Of a DNA stretch of 19,584 nucleotides, positions 11,224-19,059 are shown one piece after another (positions within the stretch are counted from its first letter, which is position 1; every line of letters starts with the position of its first letter). A model generated the notes under the pieces. The model was not told the origin of the DNA, did not search any database, and saw nothing but the letters and a program-made list of their open reading frames with translations. Source of the stretch: DASSKO01 sp035690425 (GTDB lineage Bacteria > Actinomycetota > Actinomycetes > Propionibacteriales > Nocardioidaceae). Position numbers and translations under genes: made by a program. The stretch is taken from the NCBI GenBank assembly GCA_035690425.1, contig DASSKO010000212.1:1-19584 (forward strand), in the 5' to 3' direction.

Positions 11224-13202
11224 TGCGCCACGACCGCCATCGTCTCCACGCCCGCTGCGTGGAACTGGTAGGCGAGCTGCTGGGGCTGATCGGCGGTCTG
11301 CGCGGTCGAGTAGTTGCCGACATAGCCGATCCCGACCGTCACACCTGACCCCGCCGCGGTGCGGGCCAGGCCGCCAGTGGTCGTGTCAGCGGTCACCGCG
11401 TCAGCCGACGTGATGAACCACCGGCCGCCGCCCGAGTCGTTCGCCGCCGCGTACACGCCCCACGTCTGCGACGTGCCCGCCTCCGCTGTGGTGAGCAGCC
11501 ACCCCCACCGCAGCGACGACGTGCTCTGCGTCGTGATCTCCACCAGCCTGGCGCCCCTGCGCAACCGCAGATCGACCGTGACCGTGTTCAGGTCATCGGC
11601 GAGGTCGAAGATCCACCGCAGTCGCACCTCCTCCGGTGTGTTGTGCAGCACCGAGATGGCACGCGCCCGCGCCGTGACAGCAGCGCCCGCGGCCTTGTCC
11701 CACAGCCGCCACGTCTTCGCCCGCCACGCGCCCCCGTCGAATGCCGCGACCTCGATCGTCGCTGTGGTGCCGTCGTAGGAGGGCCGCACCCGGACGAGGC
11801 CGTTGCTGATCTCCCAGCCGAGCGGGCTGGCGATCACCTGGCGGCCCTCGATGGTCCACCGGTCGATCTCCACCGGCGGCTGCACACCACCCGAGCCGGG
11901 GATAGCGGTGATCGTCACGACCCCGTCACCCGCGTTGCCGCCCAGCGTGTAGCTCGACGACTCGATCTGACCCGCCCCCGATGTAGCCACCGACGACCCG
12001 CCGCCGCCGGCACCGATCGAACCGTGGATGCCACCCGAAACGCCGCCACCGCCGCCGCCGTAGTAGCCCGCGCCGCCACCGCCCGTGCCCGCCCCGTACC
12101 CCGCACCACCCGAGCCGATACCCGACGACGGGCTACTACCGCTCCCCGCACCAGGACCGCCGGACCCTGGCGCGTTGAGGCCACCACCCGAGCCGGACTG
12201 GGTCCCGTAGCCGTCCTGGCCCAACTGCCCGCCAGCGCCGCCCTGCGACGTCACCGACGCGCCACCACCACCGCCAGCGACGATGTCCCACGCCGAGCCC
12301 GTCACCCGCGACGGGGCACCGCCACCACCACCAGTCGATGAGCCTGGCGCCCCACCTCTCACCACGCCGCCGTACAGGCCACCTGACGTGCCACCACGGC
12401 CGCCGACCATGATCGACAGCACGTCACCCGGCGTGACCGCCACCTCCGCGGTCACCACCGCGCCCTTGCCGCCCGCACGCTGCAAACCACCCGACGATGT
12501 CGAGCCGCCCTGCGCGCCCCCCGCGACGACCCGCAGCAGCGACACACCCGACGGCACCGTGTAGGACTGCGCCGACGCCGAATACCCGAACGTCGTCACC
12601 TCCGCGCCCGGCAGGTCATCGGTCGCGCCAACCTTGAGCGTCGCCGCCCCGTCGTAGAACGACGCCGGGTCCTGCTGCCATGACGGCGTGGCGTCAGCCA
12701 GCCCACCAGACGAGCCCGTCGACAGGTACACCCGCACCAGGCCCGACTCGGCGATCCTCGACACCACCGACGCACCGCTCGGCGCCCGGTAGCCCCGCGC
12801 CGTGTCCGGCACCGCATGCCACGGCGTCATCGTCGACGTCGTAACCCCCGCCTGATTGGCGCCACCCTGCGTCTGCACCCGCAGCCCAGCCAGCACCCGC
12901 GACTCGATCAGCGGCGCCGACGAGGACCGCACCGCGGTCAACGTCGCAGTGAACGCGTAGACGAGGAGCGTCTGCCGCACCGCCGCCTGATCCGACGCCA
13001 CGTAGAACCCGTCAACATCCGGGTCCTCATCCCACGACACCGGCACCGGGATTGCGAGCTCGCTCAACGCCTCCCACGCCGCCAGCGCCGCGTCGAGAGC
13101 AGGAGACGAGTCGTACTGCTCCACCGTCGCGAACGACACGACACCCGATTGCACGTCCCACTGGCCGCAACGGCCGAACGAAGACCGCCCGATCGTGATC
13201 AC
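11220..13202 (-). CDS. Minor tail protein with glycine-rich insertion domain (660 aa)
   Basis: First gene after the tape measure, the usual Dit/minor-tail place, with GTG 13202 overlapping the tape measure stop as GTGA. Residues 1-200 are a beta-rich tail-tip domain (FGRCGQWDVQSGVVSF; YVASDQAAVRQTLLVYAF). Residues about 205-435 are a glycine-rich domain that opens with SYTVPSGVSLLRVVAGGAQG and holds dozens of GG and GGGG runs. It matches the pattern of Gly-rich domains in phage tail adhesins, whose strands pack as polyglycine helices. Residues about 445-660 return to a beta sandwich (WTIEGRQVIASPLGWEISNG). The glycine part is probably surface-exposed and binds host envelope. Tail membership is firm; the adhesin role is inferred. 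Confidence 0.8.
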   Translation of the reverse strand: MITIGRSSFGRCGQWDVQSGVVSFATVEQYDSSPALDAALAAWEALSELAIPVPVSWDEDPDVDGFYVASDQAAVRQTLLVYAFTATLTAVRSSSAPLIESRVLAGLRVQTQGGANQAGVTTSTMTPWHAVPDTARGYRAPSGASVVSRIAESGLVRVYLSTGSSGGLADATPSWQQDPASFYDGAATLKVGATDDLPGAEVTTFGYSASAQSYTVPSGVSLLRVVAGGAQGGSTSSGGLQRAGGKGAVVTAEVAVTPGDVLSIMVGGRGGTSGGLYGGVVRGGAPGSSTGGGGGAPSRVTGSAWDIVAGGGGGASVTSQGGAGGQLGQDGYGTQSGSGGGLNAPGSGGPGAGSGSSPSSGIGSGGAGYGAGTGGGGAGYYGGGGGGVSGGIHGSIGAGGGGSSVATSGAGQIESSSYTLGGNAGDGVVTITAIPGSGGVQPPVEIDRWTIEGRQVIASPLGWEISNGLVRVRPSYDGTTATIEVAAFDGGAWRAKTWRLWDKAAGAAVTARARAISVLHNTPEEVRLRWIFDLADDLNTVTVDLRLRRGARLVEITTQSTSSLRWGWLLTTAEAGTSQTWGVYAAANDSGGGRWFITSADAVTADTTTGGLARTAAGSGVTVGIGYVGNYSTAQTADQPQQLAYQFHAAGVETMAVVAQ

Positions 13203-16069
13203 TTGAAGGCCACCTCAAGGTGGCCGAGCTCACCGCGCATCGCCGGTGCGACAGCCTTCGCGAGGGTCTTCCCGTCGACCTGCAGGATGAACGTCGTGGG
13301 CCCGGACTCGCCTGGCACCGTCACGACCTTGACCGTCTGCGCCTTCGCACCGGCGGCGGCGAGCATGGCGTTGCTCTGCGAGGCCGAGAACACCTGGACC
13401 GACGAGCCGGACTTGTAGAGCAGCTCAGCGCCGAGCTCACCCGCCGTGTTCCAGCCCTCGCTCAGGAAACCGCCGACCGCGTGGCCGGGGACCGGCTTGC
13501 CGCCCGAGACGACCGTGCCGGACAGGTGGTGCCCGGCGACCATATCGGCGTACAGCTTGGCGTAGTTGGCGAGACCACCGAACTTGTTGATCAGCGCCTG
13601 GACGTTGGCTTGCGCCTGGCTCGTGTCGACGACCACGGTCTTGTGGATATCGGCCTGGGCGAGCATCTGGTCGTAGGAGCCGATGAGACCCCAGATCGCC
13701 TGGTCGTTGAGCCCGGCGGCGCGCGCCTGGTCGAGCAGCGATTGGCGAATCTGCTGCGACTTCTGCCAGACCTGATCTGCTGTCGCGCCGCTCGACTGCT
13801 GGTAGGCGATGAGCAGGTTGCTCGCGCCCTGCACCACCGAATCCATCGAGCTACGCACCTGGCGAGCAGCGTCGGTCTGAGCCGTCCACACGTCGATGAG
13901 GCTCTGGCCGTGGGCGCGTGCGTCCTTGACGGCGCTCGCGAGGGTCGAGAAGTCGCCGTAGAGGGAGTCGGTCGCCTGCTGCACGCCGAGCACCACGTCG
14001 AAGGCGTTGCTGAGCGCGGTCTTCAGGTCGTCGATCTGCTGGGCAGCCTGCGCGGCAGCGTCACCGGCATCGGACGTGTCACCGGCGAGGCCGTGGAGGG
14101 CTTGGCCGGTGAACGATGACGCGAGCTTGGCGTCGTTGAGCGCACCGACCTGCCCCTGTAGCACCTCGATGAGGGCCGTGAAGTCCTTGGAGCTCATCGT
14201 GCCCTGGAGCCGAAGCAGCTCCCGGCCGAACGCGGACGCGGCAGCACCGTTGGTCGTGTAGACCTTGTTGGCTTTGTCGCCGAGCCCCACGAGGTCGCCG
14301 AGCTTCTTCGAGACCGTGCCGAGCACCGGGATGCCCGACGCCCACGAGTGGCTCGCCTCATCGCCGGTGATCGCGAAGTGGTCCAGGGTGTCGCTGCTCT
14401 GCTGAATCCCGTCGACGAGCAGCTTGATGTTCGCGTGCGCGTCCTTGAGCGCGGCCCCGAGCCCCTGTTGTGCGAGCGCCTTGGCGCTGATGACCGAGAT
14501 GTTCTTCGCCTGCGCCGCGGTGTTCTCGTCGACCGCGTCGGTGTTGTCCTCGAAGGCGGAGGTGTAGCTGAGCACGCTCACTTGCGCATCCGCCTGATGG
14601 GACGACATCAGGCTGAGCACTGTGATCGCCCCGCCAACCACCGCGGCGATCGGGGCCACCGCAACCACGAAGCTCCCGGCAGCGGCGGCCAGCTCCGGCA
14701 GCGACATCGCCAGGACATCCGACTCGGCCGCGAACGCGCTCAACTTCGCGGGGGCCTGGGCGAGCAGGCCCAGCAGACGGCCTGTCCCGGTGATGAGCTG
14801 CCCGACGCTGCGGGTCACGGCCCCGAAAATGAACAGCACCGGCCCGGCTGCAGCGGCGACGAGCGCGAAGTCCTCGATGAGGGATCGGGTGCCGGGGTCG
14901 AGACGGTCGAACCATTCGGCTACGTCCTGCACCACACGGGCGATGCCCTCGAGCTTCGGGATCAGGTCGTTGCCGATCGCGATGCCCGTCTTTTCGAGCT
15001 GCGCGGTGAACTCGTGCCACTGCGCCTCGGGGGTCTTTCGCTGCAGCGCCACCGCGTCGTTGAACTTCTTGACGTCGGGCGTGATCTGCCGGTACTTCTG
15101 GTCGAGCGCGTCGACGCTGCCGAGAAGAGTGAGGATCGCACCCGACGAACGGCCACCACCGAACGCCTGCGACAGGATCTGGGCCTGTTCGGTCGCGGAC
15201 TTGCCCGACGTTACGAGCTTCTCGTGCAGCAGGTCGATCGCGCCGACGAGCCCTTTCGAGGACCGCATTCGGTCCGCGAGGTCCGTCGATGTGAGCCCGA
15301 TCTCCGCCAGCGCCTTCGCGGCTTGCGCGGTTGGGGCGCCCATCAGGCTCATGCTCATCCGCAGCCGGGTAGCGGCATCCGCCGCGGGTGTGCCCGAGTC
15401 GGTCAGGACTGCGAGAGCAGCACCGACGTCGCGCAAACCTGCACCGAAGGAATGCGCCGTAGCCAGGAAGCCGGTCCCCATCGCGTCGGCGAGGTCCTGG
15501 GTCTGCATGTTGCCCTGGCCGATGATGGAGTTGAGGAGCGCCGCCTCCTGACCGAAGTCCTGCGCACCCTTGATCCCGGTGCGCCACGCGCCAGCCAGAG
15601 CGTTCGTTGTGTCCTCGAGGTTGGCGCCGCCGAGCGCCGCCAGGTCCGACGCGTCCTTCAGGGCCCTCATGGCCGACACGTCGTCGAGACCCACCGACTT
15701 GAGGTGGTAGAGCGCTTCGGCAAGCTCGTTCGGGCCCTGCTGGGCCGTGTCGGCGAGCTTCAGTACCTCGTCGGAGAGCTTCTTGACATCCGCGAGGGGC
15801 ACGTCGACGTGCGTGTGGATGCGCAGCATCGCCTCTTGGAAGTTCGCGGCCGCCTTGACCGACTCGTAGCCGATCGCCGCCAGCGGCAACGTCACCGCCT
15901 CCGACAGCTCCCGGCCGGTGCGGTTCATCGACGTGCCGAGCTTCGTGAGGTTCTTGCCGATCGCCTCCGTCTTGGTCGCGAGCGTGTCCATCGACGTCGC
16001 GACGCGGCCGAAGACCGCGGAGGCTCCGTCCCTAGCGATGATGTTGAAGACGAGGTCTTTGCTCGGCAC
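13199..16069 (-). CDS. Tape measure protein (956 aa)
   Basis: Sets tail length and may help deliver DNA. GTG 16069 follows a strong GGAGGT ribosome binding site 5 bases upstream. N-terminal coiled coil (VATSMDTLATKTEAIGKNLT), then a TP901-type tape measure core at about residues 90-300. Two hydrophobic segments lie near residues 395-420 (VAAAAGPVLFIFGAV) and 455-485 (SFVVAVAPIAAVVGGAITVL), typical of membrane-penetrating tape measures. The C-terminal part is helical. At the usual 0.15 nm per residue the tail would be about 140 nm. It follows the frameshifted chaperones, as expected. Confidence 0.93.
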   Translation of the reverse strand: MPSKDLVFNIIARDGASAVFGRVATSMDTLATKTEAIGKNLTKLGTSMNRTGRELSEAVTLPLAAIGYESVKAAANFQEAMLRIHTHVDVPLADVKKLSDEVLKLADTAQQGPNELAEALYHLKSVGLDDVSAMRALKDASDLAALGGANLEDTTNALAGAWRTGIKGAQDFGQEAALLNSIIGQGNMQTQDLADAMGTGFLATAHSFGAGLRDVGAALAVLTDSGTPAADAATRLRMSMSLMGAPTAQAAKALAEIGLTSTDLADRMRSSKGLVGAIDLLHEKLVTSGKSATEQAQILSQAFGGGRSSGAILTLLGSVDALDQKYRQITPDVKKFNDAVALQRKTPEAQWHEFTAQLEKTGIAIGNDLIPKLEGIARVVQDVAEWFDRLDPGTRSLIEDFALVAAAAGPVLFIFGAVTRSVGQLITGTGRLLGLLAQAPAKLSAFAAESDVLAMSLPELAAAAGSFVVAVAPIAAVVGGAITVLSLMSSHQADAQVSVLSYTSAFEDNTDAVDENTAAQAKNISVISAKALAQQGLGAALKDAHANIKLLVDGIQQSSDTLDHFAITGDEASHSWASGIPVLGTVSKKLGDLVGLGDKANKVYTTNGAAASAFGRELLRLQGTMSSKDFTALIEVLQGQVGALNDAKLASSFTGQALHGLAGDTSDAGDAAAQAAQQIDDLKTALSNAFDVVLGVQQATDSLYGDFSTLASAVKDARAHGQSLIDVWTAQTDAARQVRSSMDSVVQGASNLLIAYQQSSGATADQVWQKSQQIRQSLLDQARAAGLNDQAIWGLIGSYDQMLAQADIHKTVVVDTSQAQANVQALINKFGGLANYAKLYADMVAGHHLSGTVVSGGKPVPGHAVGGFLSEGWNTAGELGAELLYKSGSSVQVFSASQSNAMLAAAGAKAQTVKVVTVPGESGPTTFILQVDGKTLAKAVAPAMRGELGHLEVAFK

Positions 16070-16072
16070 GCG

Positions 16073-16632
16073 TCACCTCCCCTTCGACAGGGCCTTTCGG
16101 GCTCGCTCCTGGTCCTCCGCCTCGAGGGCGAAGAACGCGAACCATTCGGTCAGCTCGGAACTGGAGACGCGCGCGAGCATCTCGGCGACCGAGCAGTGGA
16201 AGACTTCGCGGGCTAGGGCAAAGAGAGCTCGCCGCTCGGGGCGGCGTCGGAGTTTCCCTCCGCGGCCGCTGCCTGGTCGCTGCCGATGCCGGACAGCCGC
16301 AAGGCGACCTCGCTGATGCGCGACAGCACCGCAGCGGACACCTCCCGCGACAGCTCGGCCTCATCCCAGTCGGCGAACAGCTTCGCGCCGTCCTCACCGA
16401 TCGTGCACAGCTTCGCAACGATCGCGAGCTGGTCCACCATCTTCACCGAGACGCGGCCGCCGCTGTGGAGCTCAGTGATGCGCTCCTGCATGATCCCCCG
16501 GTCGTGACCGGACATCTCCCGCACGACCACGGTCACCTTCTCGCCGGCTGGTGCGTCGTGCCACACGTCGGTGAGGTCGACCTCTTCGGTACGTAGGTCC
16601 AGCGACCTGAAGTCGCTACTGGCGAGTCTCAT
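16073..16632 (-). CDS. Tail assembly chaperone G-T fusion by -1 frameshift (186 aa)
   Basis: Ribosomes slipping -1 at 16252-16258 bypass the G stop at 16213-16215 and read a second frame to the TGA at 16073-16075. The added part reads LRRRPERRALFALAREVFHC and then VAEMLARVSSSELTEWFAFF, closing with RARKALSKGR. The SSELTEW segment is characteristic of T-domains of siphophage tail chaperones. The T frame has no start of its own, which supports fusion. The fusion helps fold and load the tape measure onto the growing tail. The stop lies 3 bases before the tape measure GTG. Confidence 0.8.
16213..16632 (-). CDS. Tail assembly chaperone G (139 aa)
   Basis: The unshifted product. ATG 16632 has GGAGAG 8 bases upstream, within the end of the previous gene; a longer form from 16674 overlaps that gene and was rejected. 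The protein is helical: DLTDVWHDAPAGEKVTVVVR early, then MVDQLAIVAKLCTIGEDG and REVSAAVLSRISEVALRLSG. The place just before the tape measure and the slippery site support the call. It is expected in excess over the G-T form. Confidence 0.8.
   Translation of the reverse strand: MRLASSDFRSLDLRTEEVDLTDVWHDAPAGEKVTVVVREMSGHDRGIMQERITELHSGGRVSVKMVDQLAIVAKLCTIGEDGAKLFADWDEAELSREVSAAVLSRISEVALRLSGIGSDQAAAAEGNSDAAPSGELSLP
16252..16258 (-). other. Programmed -1 ribosomal frameshift site GGGAAAC
   Basis: On the minus strand G GGA AAC is in the zero frame of the G gene (codons at 16257-16255 and 16254-16252), an ideal X-XXY-YYZ heptamer. It lies 13 codons before the G stop. Lambda uses GGGAAAG at the equivalent place. 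Confidence 0.8.
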
Positions 16633-16636
16633 CAGT

Positions 16637-17125
16637 TCAGCTCTCCATGATGGCGAGGGCGGTCGCGTCGACAACGGCGATCACTGCGGCGGTAATCGAC
16701 GGGTCGGCGTGCTCGACCGCCGGGGTGAAGTACGGGTGCGAATCCTGCGACACCCAGTTGTTCGCGTTGCCGTAGACCGGGTGGCGCCACCGCGTCGTGC
16801 CGTCCATTGCCGGCGGCAGCGTCGACTTGCCTGGCGGCATCAACGAGCCGCGCACGGTGATCGACACGTGATCGGCGGAGCCGGACGCACGGATCTCCAG
16901 TTTCGTGGCGCGCGCGATGGCGGCTCGGAGCCCGGTGGACTTCGTACCGCTGGTGGGGATGGCGAGCGCCCGCCGTTTGACGTCCTCGACGAGCGGTTGC
17001 GCCGTCTCCTGGATAGCTCTGCGCATCCCTCGGCGCAGCTCTTTGCCCTGAGGGCCCGCGGCGCGGAGCTTCGCGGCGACCGCGTGGAGCCGCTCGCCGC
17101 CCTCGATGACGATGTCGCTCGCCAT
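16637..17125 (-). CDS. HK97 gp10-like tail completion/neck protein (162 aa)
   Basis: ATG 17125, 13 bases after the major tail stop, without clear ribosome binding site. The N-terminal pattern is that of the HK97 gp10 family (GGERLHAVAAKLRAAGPQGK; LRRGMRRAIQETAQPLVEDV), and the C-terminal half has RWRHPVYGNANNWVSQ and HPYFTPAV, also seen in the family. These proteins act in the neck or tail completion. They usually come before the major tail gene; here the gene comes after it. Confidence 0.7.
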   Translation of the reverse strand: MASDIVIEGGERLHAVAAKLRAAGPQGKELRRGMRRAIQETAQPLVEDVKRRALAIPTSGTKSTGLRAAIARATKLEIRASGSADHVSITVRGSLMPPGKSTLPPAMDGTTRWRHPVYGNANNWVSQDSHPYFTPAVEHADPSITAAVIAVVDATALAIMES

Positions 17126-17138
17126 CAGATGGCGCGAC

Positions 17139-17627
17139 TCAGGTCGCGCTCGGGAAGGTGACGTCGATGGACGGTTCCGCGGTGATCGCGAAGCTCACTT
17201 CGAGCGTCGCGGCGTCGGTAAGGGCGCTCGACTTTGACGCCGAGGTGACCGTCACTGGGTAGACGTCGAGCTTCGCTGGGGCGTCCCCGTCGGCGAAGAG
17301 CACGTAGCCCGACGTGCCCTGGCTGAACGTGGACCGGAGATCGCTGCCGCCGGAGTCCATGTAGACCGTGATCGCCGAGTCATCGGCCTTGATCGTGCCG
17401 GGGATCGACGCCACGAACTTGTCGGCGGCGTTCGGGACATCGACCATATCGGCCTTCTTGGTCCACCCCGAGACGCTGGCGATCACCCCATCGAGGAGGG
17501 TTCCTGCGTCGATCTCGTCGTAGGTCGGGGTGGCTTGGGCGGCGATGGTGCTCACGAACCAGTAGTGCCGGTTGCCGGTCGGGATGAAGTTCGTGACGCT
17601 GGATGCTGGGGTGCCTGGCAGGGTCAT
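17139..17627 (-). CDS. Major tail protein (162 aa)
   Basis: Tail tube subunit. ATG 17627 overlaps the preceding stop as ATGA and has AAGGAG 5 bases upstream, the strong signal expected for an abundant protein. Beta-rich sequence, with TNFIPTGNRHYWFVSTIAAQ at the start and SGYVLFADGDAPAKLDVYPV then TLEVSFAITAEPSIDVTFP at the end, the typical tube-subunit close. Position between tail terminator and chaperones agrees. Confidence 0.85.
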   Translation of the reverse strand: MTLPGTPASSVTNFIPTGNRHYWFVSTIAAQATPTYDEIDAGTLLDGVIASVSGWTKKADMVDVPNAADKFVASIPGTIKADDSAITVYMDSGGSDLRSTFSQGTSGYVLFADGDAPAKLDVYPVTVTSASKSSALTDAATLEVSFAITAEPSIDVTFPSAT

Positions 17628-17791
17628 GACTGCTCCTTCTTGTCGGCCCCATCAGGGCGCTTGGTCTTGTTGGTGGACTTGGGTGTGGGCTTGCGGACCC
17701 AGCCGTTCGCCTCGTAGACCACGACGGCTGATGCCTTCACGGCCTTGACGACGCCGGGGTGCTGCGGGTGGGTCATGGTGATGTCGCTCAT
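17624..17791 (-). CDS. Small head-tail region protein (55 aa)
   Basis: Starts at ATG 17791 (ATGA overlap, AAGGAG 5 bases upstream) and ends in ATGA overlap with the major tail gene. The core VKAVKASAVVVYEANGWVRK is a strand-turn pattern seen in short phage proteins of the head-tail region; the C-terminal half is lysine-rich and probably disordered. Its role is unknown; the strong ribosome binding site suggests high expression. Confidence 0.65.
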   Translation of the reverse strand: MSDITMTHPQHPGVVKAVKASAVVVYEANGWVRKPTPKSTNKTKRPDGADKKEQS

Positions 17792-18252
17792 GAGGACTCC
17801 TTCTCGAACGCGTCGCAGGACACGGCAAACGTGACGGCGAGCAGCACGCCCCGCTGATCCGCGGTGGCGCTCCAGGTGGCGTCGCCGCACGAGGCGGCCA
17901 TGACGGCGCCGCCGAGGGTCTGGTCGGTCTCGAGGGCGCTGGCCACCTTTGCGAGCAGATCTCCGGCGCGTGAGCGTGCGGCCGCGGTGTCGTTGGTCGC
18001 GGAGCGGACCAGGACGGCGCAGTGGATATCGAAGCTCTGGCGTTGCGGGTGCCCGGTTGCGCCGTCGAGGGTCTGCGTGACCGACACAGCGGGCGTGCCC
18101 GACGCCTGGTCATCGAAACCGACGGTTACGGCCTCGTCGCGCGAGGCGCCGGTCACCACCGGTCCGTCGGCGACGGTCACGCCGGGCAGCGCACTGTTGA
18201 GCGCGGCGACGAGGTTCGTGACCGCGCTCGGCACGGCCGACACCCACGGCAT
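17788..18252 (-). CDS. Probable tail terminator protein (154 aa)
   Basis: ATG 18252 (TGATG overlap with the connector gene). The start has the helix SAVPSAVTNLVAALNSALPG and then alternating strands (EAVTVGFDD; SFDIHCAVLVRSATNDT; LAVTFAVSC), the fold order of tail terminator/completion proteins that cap the tail tube. A longer frame upstream overlaps the connector gene and was rejected. The assignment rests on position, size and secondary structure. Confidence 0.65.
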   Translation of the reverse strand: MPWVSAVPSAVTNLVAALNSALPGVTVADGPVVTGASRDEAVTVGFDDQASGTPAVSVTQTLDGATGHPQRQSFDIHCAVLVRSATNDTAAARSRAGDLLAKVASALETDQTLGGAVMAASCGDATWSATADQRGVLLAVTFAVSCDAFEKESS

Positions 18253-18797
18253 CAGGCGACCGCCGGAGTTGCCGGGCCCAGCCACTCCAGCGCCTTGCGT
18301 GGGATCGCGTAGGTCGAGGAGATCATTCTCTCTTCCGGGCCGATCACGCCGCCGCCGAGACTTCCTACGCCGCGCTGGGTCTCCCAGTTGTGCTGCAGGA
18401 TCACCAGGGCGGCAAGCCGGTAGTTCTCCGGCGGGGTGGCGTAGCCGGCCTGGTACACGACCTCGACGATCCCGACGGGGTTCGGGCCCGAGGTAGTGAG
18501 GACAACACCGGACCGCGCAAGGACCTTGTGGTCGCCGACGTCCCAGGTGGTCGAGCTGTCGGCCGCGGAGGTGATCGAGGTCAGTGAGATCACGGGCGTG
18601 TGCTGGAGCAGCATCCGGCCAGACCCATCGGCGTGGATGTAGTCGGTGCATGACCGCTCATCGACGACCTCGCCGAGGTACGCCTCGACCGCCGCGGTGG
18701 CGCCCTCGACGTAGCTGGCGAGGAGGCCGTCATCGTTGACGTCGCCGTTGCCGATCCCGAGCTGCGATCGCGCTTCGTCGAGGGTGATGAGGCTCAT
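18252..18797 (-). CDS. Head-tail connector, HK97 gp6-like (181 aa)
   Basis: Adaptor ring protein that docks under the portal. ATG 18797 overlaps the upstream stop as ATGA. The opening MSLITLDEARSQLGI then DGLLASYVEGATAAVEAYLG is the classic gp6/connector N-terminus, and NYRLAALVILQHNWETQRG is the conserved C-terminal helix. Length is slightly above HK97 gp6. Confidence 0.85.
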   Translation of the reverse strand: MSLITLDEARSQLGIGNGDVNDDGLLASYVEGATAAVEAYLGEVVDERSCTDYIHADGSGRMLLQHTPVISLTSITSAADSSTTWDVGDHKVLARSGVVLTTSGPNPVGIVEVVYQAGYATPPENYRLAALVILQHNWETQRGVGSLGGGVIGPEERMISSTYAIPRKALEWLGPATPAVA

Positions 18798-18994
18798 CGC
18801 TTGCGGCGCTTCTCGCCCTTCGGCGCCTCGTCGGTCGTCTCGTCATTCTTGTGTGGCTTGCCTGCCGGTTCGGCCAGGCCGGCGTCTATGAGCGCTTCGG
18901 CCTCGTCGGTCGGCAGGTCGATGGTGTCACCGATCGGCGGCCAGCGTTCGCCGTCGCGGGTGCCGGACACACGAGTGGTCATGGTGACGCGCAT
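18794..18994 (-). CDS. Small protein downstream of capsid (66 aa)
   Basis: The start is ATG 18994, six bases after AAGGAG (19001-19006); another in-frame ATG at 19000 is too close to that site. The pattern GERWPPIGDTIDLPTDEAEA and LIDAGLAEP is common in short proteins beside actinophage capsid genes. The C-terminus is lysine/arginine-rich (KGEKRRKR). Role unknown, possibly a head accessory protein. Confidence 0.7.
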   Translation of the reverse strand: MRVTMTTRVSGTRDGERWPPIGDTIDLPTDEAEALIDAGLAEPAGKPHKNDETTDEAPKGEKRRKR

Positions 18995-19024
18995 AGACAT
19001 CTCCTTGGGGGGGGTGGACCGTGA

Positions 19025-19053
19025 GGGGCCGGCCCCAGGGGAGGACCGGCCCC
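19025..19053 (-). terminator. Hairpin between capsid gene and next gene
   Basis: GGGGCCGG (19025-19032) and CCGGCCCC (19046-19053) form a perfect 8-bp stem with a 13-base loop, 7 bases after the capsid stop. No T-tract. It likely acts as a partial terminator or 3' stabiliser that keeps capsid messenger in excess. Confidence 0.55.
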
Positions 19054-19059
19054 GTCGGG

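Noticed and set aside
12000..12500. Repeated ccgccacc tracts that could suggest a CRISPR or tandem repeat array
   Set aside because: No regular unit or spacer; it is codon-level repetition from glycine runs in the minor tail protein.
14348..16216. Long plus-strand open frame opposite the tape measure gene
   Set aside because: Arginine/leucine/valine-rich antisense product without motifs; the tape measure on the minus strand explains the DNA.
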